A stretch of DNA of 64,000 nucleotides from Apricaphanius iberus (GCA_028564705.1 JAPXFQ010000192.1:124001-188000); one strand, 5' to 3'; counted from the stretch's first letter, positions 48,210-57,663 are shown. Made by a program: numbers and translations. The notes: generated by a model not told the origin, from the sequence alone.

Positions 48210-48967
48210 CCGTCAGGAGCGGGGTATCTTCGTCTGATGTCCAAAACAACACAGGTAGACAAAACTAGACGACAGCCTTTGCCAAGTCTCTCGCCTTGCA
48301 GGACCCACTCCATAAAATGATGGTAGGCTGTTGGACGGTATTGTCTGCAAAACAATAAACTCAACGTTAGCAATGCAAACTATTTCCACCTACAGTATGC
48401 TAGAGTAGATATATATATAACAAGAATAGCTCAGCTGACTTCGTGGGAAGAACGCTATGATAATGCCGGGTGTACAAACTCAGTATATGACGTCTTAGCA
48501 ACAAAAAGAAAAACAGGCAAAATACTAACTTTAAACTAATCCGTCTGTTTTTCCCTGCGGGCTTTGGCTGGCGTTTCCAGTTGATCTTTGGGGTCTGCAT
48601 GGGCTCTTCCTTCTGACCACCAAGCCGGTCTTGCTCCCCGGCTGCAGCAGCTGCTCTGACTGCCTCTTGTTCCTCCATCATCCGCAACTGTTCATCGGTG
48701 TACTGCGGCTTGTATAGGTAAGCGTGAGCATCCGATTCTCGCAACACATCTTCAAAATCCCCTTCTGCCATGTCAACTTCAAAACTACCTTCCATTGTGA
48801 TTAGCCTACTATTACTATTACTACTAGCCTGTTAGCTTAGCTTCTACAGAAAGACGGCGGACACGACATCTTTACTTTCTGTGAGTGAGATCCCTCCCCA
48901 TATGGGCTTGGTGAAACATGAACTAGCACTCAATACTGGCTGTAGTCTTATGCCTCTGGCCAAAAAA

Positions 48968-49010
48968 TCCTCAGATGACGCAAAATGATGATTTTTGCGT
49001 CATCTGAGGA
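48968..49010. repeat. Perfect short hairpin near the right end of the Kolobok-like element
   Basis: tcctcagatgacgcaaaa (48,968-48,985) is exactly inverted at 48,993-49,010, with a loop of about 7 bases. It lies between the start of the P2X7-C-like gene and the element end, and contains TGACGCAA, which resembles a CRE/C/EBP half-site. Regulatory role is a guess. Confidence 0.7.
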
Positions 49011-50174
49011 CTTTTTTCAAGCCTAAAAATGCACAAATCTCTCATCTCAGGGGGATATGGGGGGGCACGGTCATTCGAAAATACTGCTGGTTCTCTACTG
49101 TTACAAAGCTTAATGCTAAATGCTGAAGTATCCCTTTAAGCGTGTTCCTTTATGTATTTTGTTGTATACTTTTGGAAGTGCTAATTCACTATAGTAAAGT
49201 TATTTTAGTCTGGCTAATATATGTATTCCAAAGGTGCAAATTCAGCTAGGAGGTGGTGTAGAATACTCAAGCCACCTTAAATGTAGTTAATCCTTTACTC
49301 ATAAAAATAAATATAAGCATGTCCAGAAAGTATTACTGACTTTTGTCCACTGTAGTATCAGTTTTGAGCTTGATAACGTTGCCTGAATTAAAGCTAAGCT
49401 ACAAAAGGCAAGGGACACGTTACCATAGCAACGCTTAAGCACGCTGTTGTCCTCCCTGTGTCTTCCCTCCAGCTCCCAGGTGTTCTCTTTTCCCTGATTA
49501 TTCTTCCCCAGTATATATACCTCCCTGTCTCTGTCTGTCTTTGCTGGATCCTTTGTCATACCTCCCCTCGTGTTATTCTTCGTGCTGTGCGCCCAGGATT
49601 ATACTTGGAAGTTTAATAAAATGGGAAACAACTTCTCCAAACCCGTCTCTGTGCTTGAGTCCGACCCCCAGAACCTGACAGTAGGATCCAGCCACTTGGA
49701 CTTACTTCTGGTGGAGTTTTGCTGGCCTGAACCTTTTTCTCTCCTCGGAGGTGAGACCTGCCGATCCCCGGCGTAATTCCTTGCCCGTAAGGATACTGAT
49801 TCAGAGGAGGACGCCAACGACTTCCCAGATTCCTTCTTCGACCTCTAGGTTGCTGAGCTGGACCTCGGCATCAGTCAGAGTGCTTGGATTCCGCTCCAGC
49901 CTTCCGCCTGCCGGTCCGACCTGATGATGTCCCTGGCTCCTTCCTCTGGGCTTCCTGCCAGCTCCGGTTCCTCTGGGACTGGTTCTCCCCCCGCCTGCTT
50001 CGCGGCGTCGAGGAAGGAGGCGTCGCCGAGCTGCTCCGTCTTCGCTCCAGGAGAGCTCTGCTTCCTCTTTCAGTGCTCCTGAGTGGGCCGCTCCTACTGG
50101 CGATTCTTTGGCGGAAGCTTCCTCCAGTGCCAAACCATCAGCTCCTGGATGGTCCTCTTTTCCCTCTCAGGGTT

Positions 50175-50446
50175 AAGCCTGTGAATATTCTCATTCATCC
50201 AGGTCATGGTTATCTCAAGGAAATTTCAATCAAACGCAACTGGACTTGGTAATTTGTCTTGGAAGACGTTTCACCTCTTATCCAAGAGGCTTCATCAGTT
50301 CATGCTCGCCGCTGACCAGGCTCGGACCAGTCCCAGCCGGTCAGCGGCGAGCATGAACTGATGAAGCCTCTTGGATAAGAGGTGAAACGTCTTCCAAGAC
50401 AAATTACCAAGTCCAGTTGCGTTTGATTGAAATTTCCTTGAGAAGA
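50175..50446. mobile_element. Retroposed palindrome: perfect 105-bp inverted repeat, 12-bp TSD
   Basis: Arms 50,213-50,317 and 50,339-50,443 are exact inverted copies separated by 21 bases. The insertion is bounded by the 12-base duplication CCTCTCAGGGTT at 50,163-50,174 and 50,447-50,458. Arm sequence (gatgaagcctcttggataag followed by aggtgaaacgtcttcc) is a common fish repeat that I associate with Penelope-like or related retroelements, without being able to confirm. Each arm has CTGATGA, a 5-bp stem and then GAAAC, resembling part of a hammerhead ribozyme core. Confidence 0.8.
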
Positions 50447-50849
50447 CCTCTCAGGGTTGCAGCTCCTCAGCTTCTCCACCCGCAGACCCCAGCCTGCCTT
50501 CTTTTTCGAGCTTCCAGCGAAAGCGGTCCGCTTCCGCATCTTCTTGCTTGACGCATCCAGCCACAGAGCATCGCCCTGGTTTCGCTAGAGGTGGCACCAT
50601 CTAGTGGCCGCAAACAGAAGTGGACTTTGTACTATTTTTTAAATAGTTCAAGAATTATTCTACAATGCTAGACAGCATTTTTGAACTGTATGATGAGTTT
50701 GTTCAAAACAAAAAAAAAGAATTCCAGAGTGGTTGTAGAGACTGTTTCAGAGCCCAACACCTCTGTAGAGATCATTTCTGAGCCCTCTTCTGGAACAGTC
50801 CCAGAACCCAGTTCTTCAGAGTGTGATCCTGAAGTCCTAACTTCTGAGT

Positions 50850-51920
50850 GTGGTGAGGAGTCCAGGTCCTTGGACTTGGTTCGCTTCTGCTCCAGTGGTG
50901 GTTCCCAAGGTCGCTCCTGCGCCAGTGGTGGTTCCAGTGGTCGCTCCTGCTCCAGTGGTGGTTCCTGAGGTCGCTCCTGTCCCAGAGATGGTTCCTGAGG
51001 TCGCTCCTGTCCCAGAGATGGTTCCCGAGGTCGTTTCTGTCCCAGAGACAGTTCTTGAGGTCGCTCCTGTCCCAGAGACGTTTCCAGAGACGACTTACGC
51101 TCCAGAGACGGTTCCAGAGACGACTTATGCTCCAGAGATGGTTCCAGAGGCGGTTCCAGAGACGGTTCCAGAGACGACTCATGTTCCAGAGATGGTTCCT
51201 GTAATTCTTAACGTTCCAGTGACGGTTCCTGTGACTCCTGACGTTCCAGTGACGGTTCCTGTGACGGTTCCAGAGATGGTTCCTGCAACTCCAGACGTTC
51301 CAGTGACGGTTCCGAAGACTCTTCACATTCCGTTGGCGGTTCCTGAGACGAGTCCTGTGTCCGAGCCAATGGGGCCCTACTCTTGCGGTATGGGGCACCT
51401 GACCTTCCTAGCGGCTGCCAGCAGCAGGCCGCAGCACCTCCTAGTGGCTGCCAGCAGCAGGCCGCAGTCCCGGATTCCTCTGAGGCCGCTGTGGAAAACG
51501 TGCCTCAGTTCCAGGGCCCCTCTGGGGACGCCTTGGTCCCAAGACTCCGACGAGGGTGTTCAGTTGAACACGCCTTGGTCCCAAGACTCCGCCGAGGGCA
51601 TCCAGAAGGACACGCCTTGGTTCCAAAACTCCGCCGAGGGCATCCAGAAGGATGCGCCTCGCGTTCCTGATTCCTCCGAGGGTGTTCTTGAGAACACCCA
51701 TCTGGTTCCTGCCTCCACCGATGTTGTTCATGGGAACACGCCTCTGGTTCCTGTCTCCGCCTCTGGTGTTCAGGAGAATGCGCCTCTGGTTCTTGTCTTC
51801 GCCGAGGGTGTTACGGAGGACATGCCTCCGATTCCTGGCATCTCCGAGGGTGTCCGGTTCCATTCTTCCTCTCAGAGGTGGTCCAGGCAGACAAGCCTCC
51901 GCTGCCAGCGCCTCATCTAG
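50850..51920 (+). CDS. Low-complexity VPE-repeat ORF in the non-autonomous LTR element, 356 aa
   Basis: An open frame of 356 codons whose first half is a degenerate VPE(M/T)VPE-type repeat coded by a minisatellite of gttccagagacggttcc- and gtcgctcctgtcccagaga-like units (about 50,890-51,330). The second half repeats a longer unit with SEG and NTP/DTP (residues around 230-330). All three plus frames and one minus frame are partly open because of the repeat, so coding is uncertain. No gag zinc knuckle or protease motif is seen. It may be a degenerated gag-like or stuffer ORF. Confidence 0.35.
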   Translation: MVRSPGPWTWFASAPVVVPKVAPAPVVVPVVAPAPVVVPEVAPVPEMVPEVAPVPEMVPEVVSVPETVLEVAPVPETFPETTYAPETVPETTYAPEMVPEAVPETVPETTHVPEMVPVILNVPVTVPVTPDVPVTVPVTVPEMVPATPDVPVTVPKTLHIPLAVPETSPVSEPMGPYSCGMGHLTFLAAASSRPQHLLVAASSRPQSRIPLRPLWKTCLSSRAPLGTPWSQDSDEGVQLNTPWSQDSAEGIQKDTPWFQNSAEGIQKDAPRVPDSSEGVLENTHLVPASTDVVHGNTPLVPVSASGVQENAPLVLVFAEGVTEDMPPIPGISEGVRFHSSSQRWSRQTSLRCQRLI

Positions 51921-52428
51921 GTACCTCAGCACCTCTCCGAGGGTCCTCCGCTCCTTGTCATGGATCCCTCTTCCATCACCGGCCTTCGCCACTACACAAG
52001 CGTCAGCATCCCAGCCAGCCTTCGCCACTACACAAGCCTCAGCATCCCAGCCGGGGATGGGGAGGGGTGGGGGGTGGGGGGATACTGTTATAATCTGTCC
52101 CTGTCTCTCTTCCCCGTCTGTATGTGTTAATTATGCCTAGTTGGTTTAACCTGTTGTCCGCCCTGTGTTTTTCCTCCAGCTCCCAGGTGTTCTCTTTTCC
52201 CTGATTATTCTTCCCCAGTATATGTACCTCCCTGTGTCTGTCTGTCTTTGCTGGATCCTTCGTCATACCTCCCCTCGTGCTGTTCTTCGTGCTGTGCGCC
52301 CAGGATTATACTAGGAAGTTTAATAAAATGGGAAACAACTTCTCCAAACCCATCTCTGCGCTTGAGTCCGACCCCCAGAACCTGACAGGACGAGCTTGAA
52401 GAATAGCAGAAGATGAGAAAGAGGTGGT

Positions 52429-53647
52429 TTGGAGGCAATCAGCGGGGTTCTCTGTTGGGACCAACTGTCCTTAGTAGCTCTTAGTAGTGACGACTTCATG
52501 AATTTTTTTATAAATAAAATAGACTCTATAAAAAATAAGATAATTGGGAACCTTCCCAATATGCTTGCTTCTTCCTTAGTTAACGAGGCAGCATCAAAAA
52601 TGATTGAACCTAATATATGCTTGAACTGCTTTAATGCAGCCGAACTTTCAGATCCACTAAAATTATTAGCTTCATCTAAACCTTCAACTTGCGTTTTAGA
52701 CCCAGTCCCACCTAAACTTTTAAAAAAGGTTTTCCCTCTAATCGCTGCTCCAATTTTAGATATAATGAATCTATCCTTAGTCAATTGATATGTACCACAG
52801 GAGTTTAAGATTGCTGTAATTAAACCTCTACTTAAGAAACCATCTCTTGATCAAAACGACTTAATTAACTATAGACCGATATCTAATCTTCCCTTCTTAT
52901 CTAAAATTCTTGAGAAAATAGTGGCACACCAGATATGTGAGCATTTAAACAATAATGAGCTGTTTGAGAAGTTTCAGTCAGGCTTTAGAGCTCATCATAG
53001 CACTGAAACAGCTCTGGTGAAGGTTACTAATGATATTCTCATAGCCTCAGACAATGGACTGGTGACCATTCTGGTCGTGTTAGATCTCAGTGGTGCCTTT
53101 GACACTGTTGATCACAATATTCTCATAGAAAGGCTTCAAAGTGTCGGTATAAAAGGAATCGCACTAGGCTGGTTTAAATCTGATTTGTCTAACAGATTTC
53201 CCTTTGTTCTGGTAAATGATAAATCTTCCTCAACCTCAATAGTTACTTGCGGAGTACCACAGGGTTCGGTGCTTGGGCCGATTCTTTTTACTATATATAT
53301 GCTTCCTATTGGTAAAATAATTAGGCAGTATGGGATACATTTCCATAGTTACGCAGTTGATACACAGCTATATCTATCCATAAATCCTGAATAATCCAAT
53401 CAGTTAGGTAGACTACAGGCATGTCTGGAAGATATAAAAACTTGGATGACTCTAAACTTCTTGCTTCTAAATTCTGATAAAACAGAAGTTGTCGTCTTTG
53501 GACCAGAAGCTCTGAAAAAGAAACTACTTAGTCAGCCCCTTCACCTGGACGGCATTAAATTAGCCTCCAGTAATAAAGCAAAAAACCTCGGTGTCATTTT
53601 TGACCAAGATTTGTCATTTAGATCTCACATTAAAGAAGTCTCTAGGA
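52429..53647 (+). pseudogene. L2-clade LINE reverse transcriptase fragment
   Basis: One frame runs from 52,429 to 53,647 with stops at 52,786 and 53,392. It carries RT motifs in order: [60 protein letters not shown] and YAVDTQLYL. The catalytic YADD box has become YAVD, so the enzyme would be dead even without the stops. The copy ends abruptly in SHIKEVS, where the hAT terminus begins; the expected L2 C-terminus and 3' UTR do not resume beyond the hAT element. Close kin of the copy at 16,035-17,499. Confidence 0.9.
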
Positions 53648-56600
53648 CAGGCCTATTCAACTAACGGCCCCCGGGCCGGTTACGGCCCTTTAGAATTTTT
53701 TTCTGGCCCGCTAAAAGCTGCCAGAAACTCGATTTGACTTGTATGAATACAATGTGTAAGTATCAAACATATCAGCATTTGTTTGAGACTGAACTTCATA
53801 TTAAGTCAGTAGTAGTAGTCCGCTGTTGTATAAACGATCTATGGGTAACTATAGCAACGCAGAAAGGAGTGGCTAACCCCCATTGGTAATCCTGCGTGCA
53901 GATAAACGCTGATTGGCTGAACAAGTGGTTTGACCTCTGTGCTTAAATAGCGGTAAAACTGCTTTTCTGACTGAACACAGCGCAAAACTTTAAATGAGAA
54001 AAGCAGACAATAAGCTTAATAATGTCTCTTTCAAAACCAAAAAGACGCAAAATAGACGGTGAAAATCGCCAATTTCAGGGCGAATGGACCTACAGTTATT
54101 TATTTACGTTGCCAACAACCACAAGTGGGAAACCCGTCTGCCTTCTCTGCAATGAATGCATTGCTGTTGTAAAGGAATACAACGTGAAGCGGCACTACAA
54201 GTCAAAGCATGCCTCGTTTTCGCAAAGTTTTCCAGAGGGCTCGGAGGAACGGAGAAGAAAAGTGCAGGCGCTGCTTTCATCTTTCGAAAGGAGTCAAGTT
54301 GCCATCGGCCGCTTTTGCACCGAACAGGAGAGATCCATGATTGCATCTCTGCGAGTAGCATGGACGTTAACCAGGCAGAAGAGACCTTTTACAGAGGCAG
54401 AGACGGTGAGAGATTGTATGCTGGCTGTCATTGACGAAGTTGTTGTTGATGAAAAAGTAAAAGAGAGCATTGTTTCATCCATAAAAAAAATCCCATTGTC
54501 TGACACGACGACTCTCCGCAGAGTGGAATTGCTGGCAAAGGATGTTTCAACAAAGCTAATGGAAGAACTTAAAAAAGCTGATGTGATGTCGATAGCCGTG
54601 GATGAATCAACGGACTGTACCGACATAGCCCAGCTCTGCAACTACGTGAGGTTTTTTGACGGCGTTTGCTTTCGGGAGGAACTTTTAGGACTTATTCCAC
54701 TTGAGGGACACACGACAGGTGAAGTAATTTTTCAGTGTCTTGTGTCATTTTTTAAGGCGCACGATCTTGATTTACAAAAAGTTTGCCTGTTGGTTACCGA
54801 TGGCGCTCCAGCTATGATGGGTAGGCTGCAAGGGCTGGTTGCTAGGCTTTCAGCCGTTGCCCCACATATGCAGTTTTTACATTGCATCATCCATCAATCC
54901 GTGTTATGTGCAAAGCTCAGTGGTGATCTTAAAAATACTATGGACAATGTCATGAACATTGTAAATTTCATTCGGTCAACCTCCAGCTTACAACACCGCC
55001 TCTTCCGAAAGCAACTTGCGGATGCATTTGCAGAGCATGCAGACCTGCTAGTACACAACGACGTCAGGTGGCTCAGCAAAGGCAAAGTCCTTGACCGTTT
55101 CTGTGAACTCCGCATGGAAATTGTGTCCTTTCTCCGGACATGTAAACACAAGAGGGCAACCGTCTTTTTGGATCGCATTTTGGATGAACAGTTTATGGCA
55201 GAAGTGTACTTTCTCTGTGACATTTTTGGACATTTGAACTCTTTGAACCTGGAAGTGCAGGGCCGTGAAAAGACCATTGCTGATTTGTTTGAGAGACTTT
55301 GTGCTTTTAAGACAAAGCTAACAATTTTCACAACAGACCTTGTGTCAAAAAAAATGCTGCACTTCCCTCACCTTCGCACATTCTTGGACACAACTGCAGG
55401 TGCACAGATGACGCCCATTATGACAGATTTTATGACAAAATTAACTGAAAACTTTTTAGAAAGATTCCAAGACTTCAGCATTCCCATGGAAGTACTGCAG
55501 TTTGCTCGTGACCCATTTTCCTTTAAACCTGAGGCAGACTTTTGTGTCAAAGTCAAGGAGGTGATGTCTTGTATTGATGAGGGCACCTTTCAGATGGAGT
55601 TAGTTGATCTGCAGTCCTGCTTTGCTTTAAAACAGCACTTGGAAGCCGATGGGGTAATGCACTTTTGGTGTAAATATGTTAACCAATATCAGTATCCCAC
55701 AGTGAGAAAGATGGCCTTGCTCATACTCACAATGTTTGGATCCACTTATACTTGTGAGTCAAGCTTTTCTCATATGAACGCCATCAAAACCAGGGCACGC
55801 TGCTCCATGACCAATAAAAAGTTGCATGAGTCTCTCAGGATCGCTCTTACTACTTATGAGCCAAACTTTGTAGGAATAGCAAAATCAAGGCAGTGTAATT
55901 TCTCTCACTAACTGAAAAACAGACTCAGTATGGCAGAGGAATAAGAACTAGTAAATCACCTGGTTTAGGCGAAAATACAAAACTATATTTTTGAGTTGCT
56001 TGGATTTTTAAAACCCACTTATTGTTAAAGTGAGTACTGTTTTGTAACTTCCATCCTTTAAATATGAGTTGAGGAGCTGCTACAGTATTTGCACCTTTTT
56101 ATATTTTTATTGAAATTGGGTTCAGTAGTTCTAATGATCTGGCGGATTTTTTATATAAAGGCCACTGTTGTACTGTTTTGTATTTTACACAAGTGAATAT
56201 GGACTTGGATTGATATTGTTATGAACAGGAGTTAAACCAGTGTGTTCTTTTACCAGTCATATTTGGTATCGCTGGAAATGCTGCTCATATAGTGAACATA
56301 CCATAAATGTCTGTTGTTATAGCTTCTGTTTTATTGAGTTCATTAACAGTCATGGAAATGAATGAGGAAGCTTCTGTATGCTTGAAATTACTGTTATGAG
56401 GAATACTTGATACTATTTTCATTTTGTTTTCTATGTTTGAGGAGTAATATGCTTGACAGATATACTCACTTTTCTATGTATTCTGTTGATTTCAACCGCA
56501 ATGTCGGGTATTTGTGCAATGTTGCCATTAAGGTGACAGCAAAGCGGTTCAAATGGAAGAATATGTTCTTTGAACTTACGGTTAGAAATGTTTTTCAAAA

Positions 56601-56691
56601 TTGCATTTTAAATAAAATGATTGACTTTGGCCCATGAACCTTTTGTAATTTCCATATTTGGCCCACCTGCATTTGAAGTTGAATAGCCCTG
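53648..56691 (+). mobile_element. hAT (Charlie-like) DNA transposon with intact transposase
   Basis: The ends are CAGGCCTATTCAAC and GTTGAATAGCCCTG, inverted with one mismatch; a second inverted match, cggccc/tttggccc, lies just inside. The 3,044-bp element holds a single 629-codon transposase ORF. The flanks, ctctagga on the left and cagtacag on the right, do not match, and the L2 sequence on the left does not continue on the right, so one flank was rearranged after insertion. Confidence 0.87.
54022..55911 (+). CDS. hAT-superfamily transposase, 629 aa, intact
   Basis: One uninterrupted frame from ATG 54,022 to TAA 55,911. About residues 20-60 form a BED-type zinc finger (CLLCNECIAVV ... HYKSKH). 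The catalytic core has VDESTDCTDI (first Asp, about residue 194) and LLVTDGAPAMMG (second Asp), then LHCIIHQ. The C-terminal hATC dimerisation domain reads FGSTYTCESSFSHMNAIKTRARCSM. The product resembles the Charlie-lineage transposases domesticated as GTF2IRD2/EPM2AIP1/ZBED-like host genes. Intact length and matching TIRs suggest a young copy. It would excise and reinsert the element after binding its termini. Confidence 0.9.
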   Translation: MSLSKPKRRKIDGENRQFQGEWTYSYLFTLPTTTSGKPVCLLCNECIAVVKEYNVKRHYKSKHASFSQSFPEGSEERRRKVQALLSSFERSQVAIGRFCTEQERSMIASLRVAWTLTRQKRPFTEAETVRDCMLAVIDEVVVDEKVKESIVSSIKKIPLSDTTTLRRVELLAKDVSTKLMEELKKADVMSIAVDESTDCTDIAQLCNYVRFFDGVCFREELLGLIPLEGHTTGEVIFQCLVSFFKAHDLDLQKVCLLVTDGAPAMMGRLQGLVARLSAVAPHMQFLHCIIHQSVLCAKLSGDLKNTMDNVMNIVNFIRSTSSLQHRLFRKQLADAFAEHADLLVHNDVRWLSKGKVLDRFCELRMEIVSFLRTCKHKRATVFLDRILDEQFMAEVYFLCDIFGHLNSLNLEVQGREKTIADLFERLCAFKTKLTIFTTDLVSKKMLHFPHLRTFLDTTAGAQMTPIMTDFMTKLTENFLERFQDFSIPMEVLQFARDPFSFKPEADFCVKVKEVMSCIDEGTFQMELVDLQSCFALKQHLEADGVMHFWCKYVNQYQYPTVRKMALLILTMFGSTYTCESSFSHMNAIKTRARCSMTNKKLHESLRIALTTYEPNFVGIAKSRQCNFSH

Positions 56692-57480
56692 CAGTACAGA
56701 CTACCACGGTTTGTACTATGCACAGCACAAACTTATACAAGGGTTTTCAAGCTGAAATGAAGTAATGTCTGACACTTTTGAAACAAGAGATTTAACGTTA
56801 ACAGAATTTAAACATGACGTTGATCCTTTGTCCTACTCTCAGTTGATGCGGTGCCTCTCCTTTCTTCATCGAGCGATAACACCGGGCTCTAACTATCACC
56901 TCGCCTGTCAGTCGGCATTTACCTGACACTTGAAGAAAATTAAAAACACAATGAACGAAACACGTCTTTAAAATATAGCGATTAAGTCAATATGCTACAA
57001 TCCGGTCTTACAGAAAGCATTTTGATACCTCCCTGCATTGCTAGTTTGCTAGTTATCATTAGCACAACTTACCTTCAAAGTTATATATATATGACGAAAC
57101 GTAGAATTGAAATCATTTTTCCATCTTGCTCAGTGGTGTAGAGCTACGCAGGTGAACAAGGCGTCTGACATCGTTGACAGTGACTCTTGGAAGCTTCAAC
57201 TATCTCCTGGTGAACTCCAAAGACTCAGTTATTTTCTTTATCGATATCACTACCGAGCGACCAAACGGAAGTAAAAGGTCTCCCGAGGAAAAACGTGGAA
57301 GTGATACGTGCATATAGCGAATACCCCTCTACAAAAACTCCACAGACCACAATTTTATATTGCTCCCCATAGGATGATCTTGATGATGAAAAAAAAATGT
57401 TTATGTTTTCTCGCAATGCATCATTGTAGTGTGTGGCAGGAAACTGAGTATTTTACCTGTATCTGATTGTTTTGCACGTT
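56692..57480. other. Non-coding stretch right of the hAT element
   Basis: Contains no convincing ORF, a short (TA)n at about 57,083-57,092, and no terminal repeats that I can pair. The L2 fragment that flanks the hAT on the left does not continue here. Confidence 0.5.
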
Positions 57481-57494
57481 TGGAGGACGATTTA

Positions 57495-57663
57495 GCAGGG
57501 GTGATTCACTCCCGTTGTGTGGTCGACTGTACGGCCTGCTGTAAAAGTTTATTTTTGAAAAACAAAAGAGATTGAGGGCAATCAGGAGATTAAAACTAGA
57601 TGGCCAAAAGAAAGCCTGGGTCCTGCAGCAACTGACAGAGTTTGTGAGGATCATTTTGTTTAT
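57495..57663 (+). pseudogene. Possible THAP-domain exon remnant
   Basis: On the plus strand, in two frames joined by a one-base slip near 57,570, the sequence reads a Cys-containing segment (HSRCVVDCTACCKSLFLK) followed by EIEGNQEIKTRWPKES and DRVCEDHF, ending at a gtaagt donor (57,664). The C...C ... W ... C-x2-H-F order is that of the DNA-binding THAP zinc finger found in P, Kolobok and host THAP proteins. The frame is broken, so it is a relic at best. Confidence 0.4.

Larger units (their letters stand above)
34899..48213 (-). mobile_element. LTR retrotransposon (682-bp LTRs) with 4-bp TSD, no recognisable pol of its own
   Basis: Direct repeats 34,903-35,584 and 47,528-48,209 are both 682 bp, highly similar, begin tga and end cccatca (TG...CA on either strand). 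The CCGT duplication flanks them at 34,899-34,902 and 48,210-48,213. A PBS-like TGGTGACCTCAGACG two bases inside the right LTR and a purine tract (aaaagagggaaaa) beside the left LTR both read on the minus strand, so the 5' LTR is the right-hand copy. The PBS start matches the 3' CCA end of a tRNA and is close to tRNA-Trp-type sites. The internal region, apart from the nested Gypsy element, has no gag or pol I can recognise. Target: last exon of the P2X7-C-like gene. Confidence 0.85.
34850..48795 (-). pseudogene. Gene with P2X7 C-terminal-like domain, interrupted by an LTR retrotransposon
   Basis: Exon 1 (48,795-48,530) encodes an acidic N-terminus (MEGSFEVDMAEGDFEDVL) and a Q/E/A-rich stretch, ending at a gttagt donor. 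Exon 2 starts at 48,344 and encodes QYRPTAYHHFMEWV and CVVLDIRRRYPAPDG, matching the (Y)RxTAYRxF...CVVxxIRxxYP pattern of the cytosolic C-terminal domain of P2X7 receptors and related transposon-borne proteins. The usual Cys-rich zinc-binding segment between them is not found. Exon 2 is cut at PDG by the LTR element; its last codons resume at 34,898 on the far side, with a TGA soon after (34,889) and another at 34,850. Disrupted here. Confidence 0.6.
34500..49135 (-). mobile_element. Kolobok-like TTAA element carrying a P2X7-C-like gene, split by an LTR element
   Basis: Inverted ends AGGAATACTTCACC (34,500) and AGGGATACTTCAGC (read inward from 49,135) are each flanked outside by TTAA (34,496-34,499; 49,136-49,139). 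TTAA duplications and AGGG-type ends fit Kolobok-like elements (piggyBac also uses TTAA but has different ends). Removing the nested LTR element leaves about 1.3 kb: a minus-strand gene with a P2X7-C-like domain and no transposase. It is therefore a non-autonomous or internally deleted copy. The superfamily name is inferred. Confidence 0.65.
49444..52387 (+). mobile_element. Non-autonomous LTR retrotransposon with VPE-repeat ORF
   Basis: Direct repeats: 49,444-49,680 (5' truncated) and 52,086-52,387 (TGTTATAATC ... AACCTGACA, 302 bp). Both contain cagctcccaggtgttctctt and cccaggattatact and a TATA-like agtatat. A long purine tract (ggggatggggaggggtgggg...) ends just before the second copy, marking it as the 3' LTR in plus orientation. 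The internal region begins gtaggatccagcc, reminiscent of a fish Gypsy gag start but without an ATG. There is no RT or integrase. A 272-bp retroposed palindrome is inserted at 50,175-50,446. The target duplication is not readable because the 5' LTR is truncated. Confidence 0.72.

Noticed and set aside
50890..51330. Regularly repeated units that could suggest a CRISPR-like array
   Set aside because: Units are contiguous degenerate minisatellite copies without unique spacers, in a eukaryotic transposon.
50772..51398. 208-codon minus-strand ORF with repeated WNRLWN-type units
   Set aside because: It is the antisense reading of the plus-strand minisatellite; the repeat keeps both strands open.
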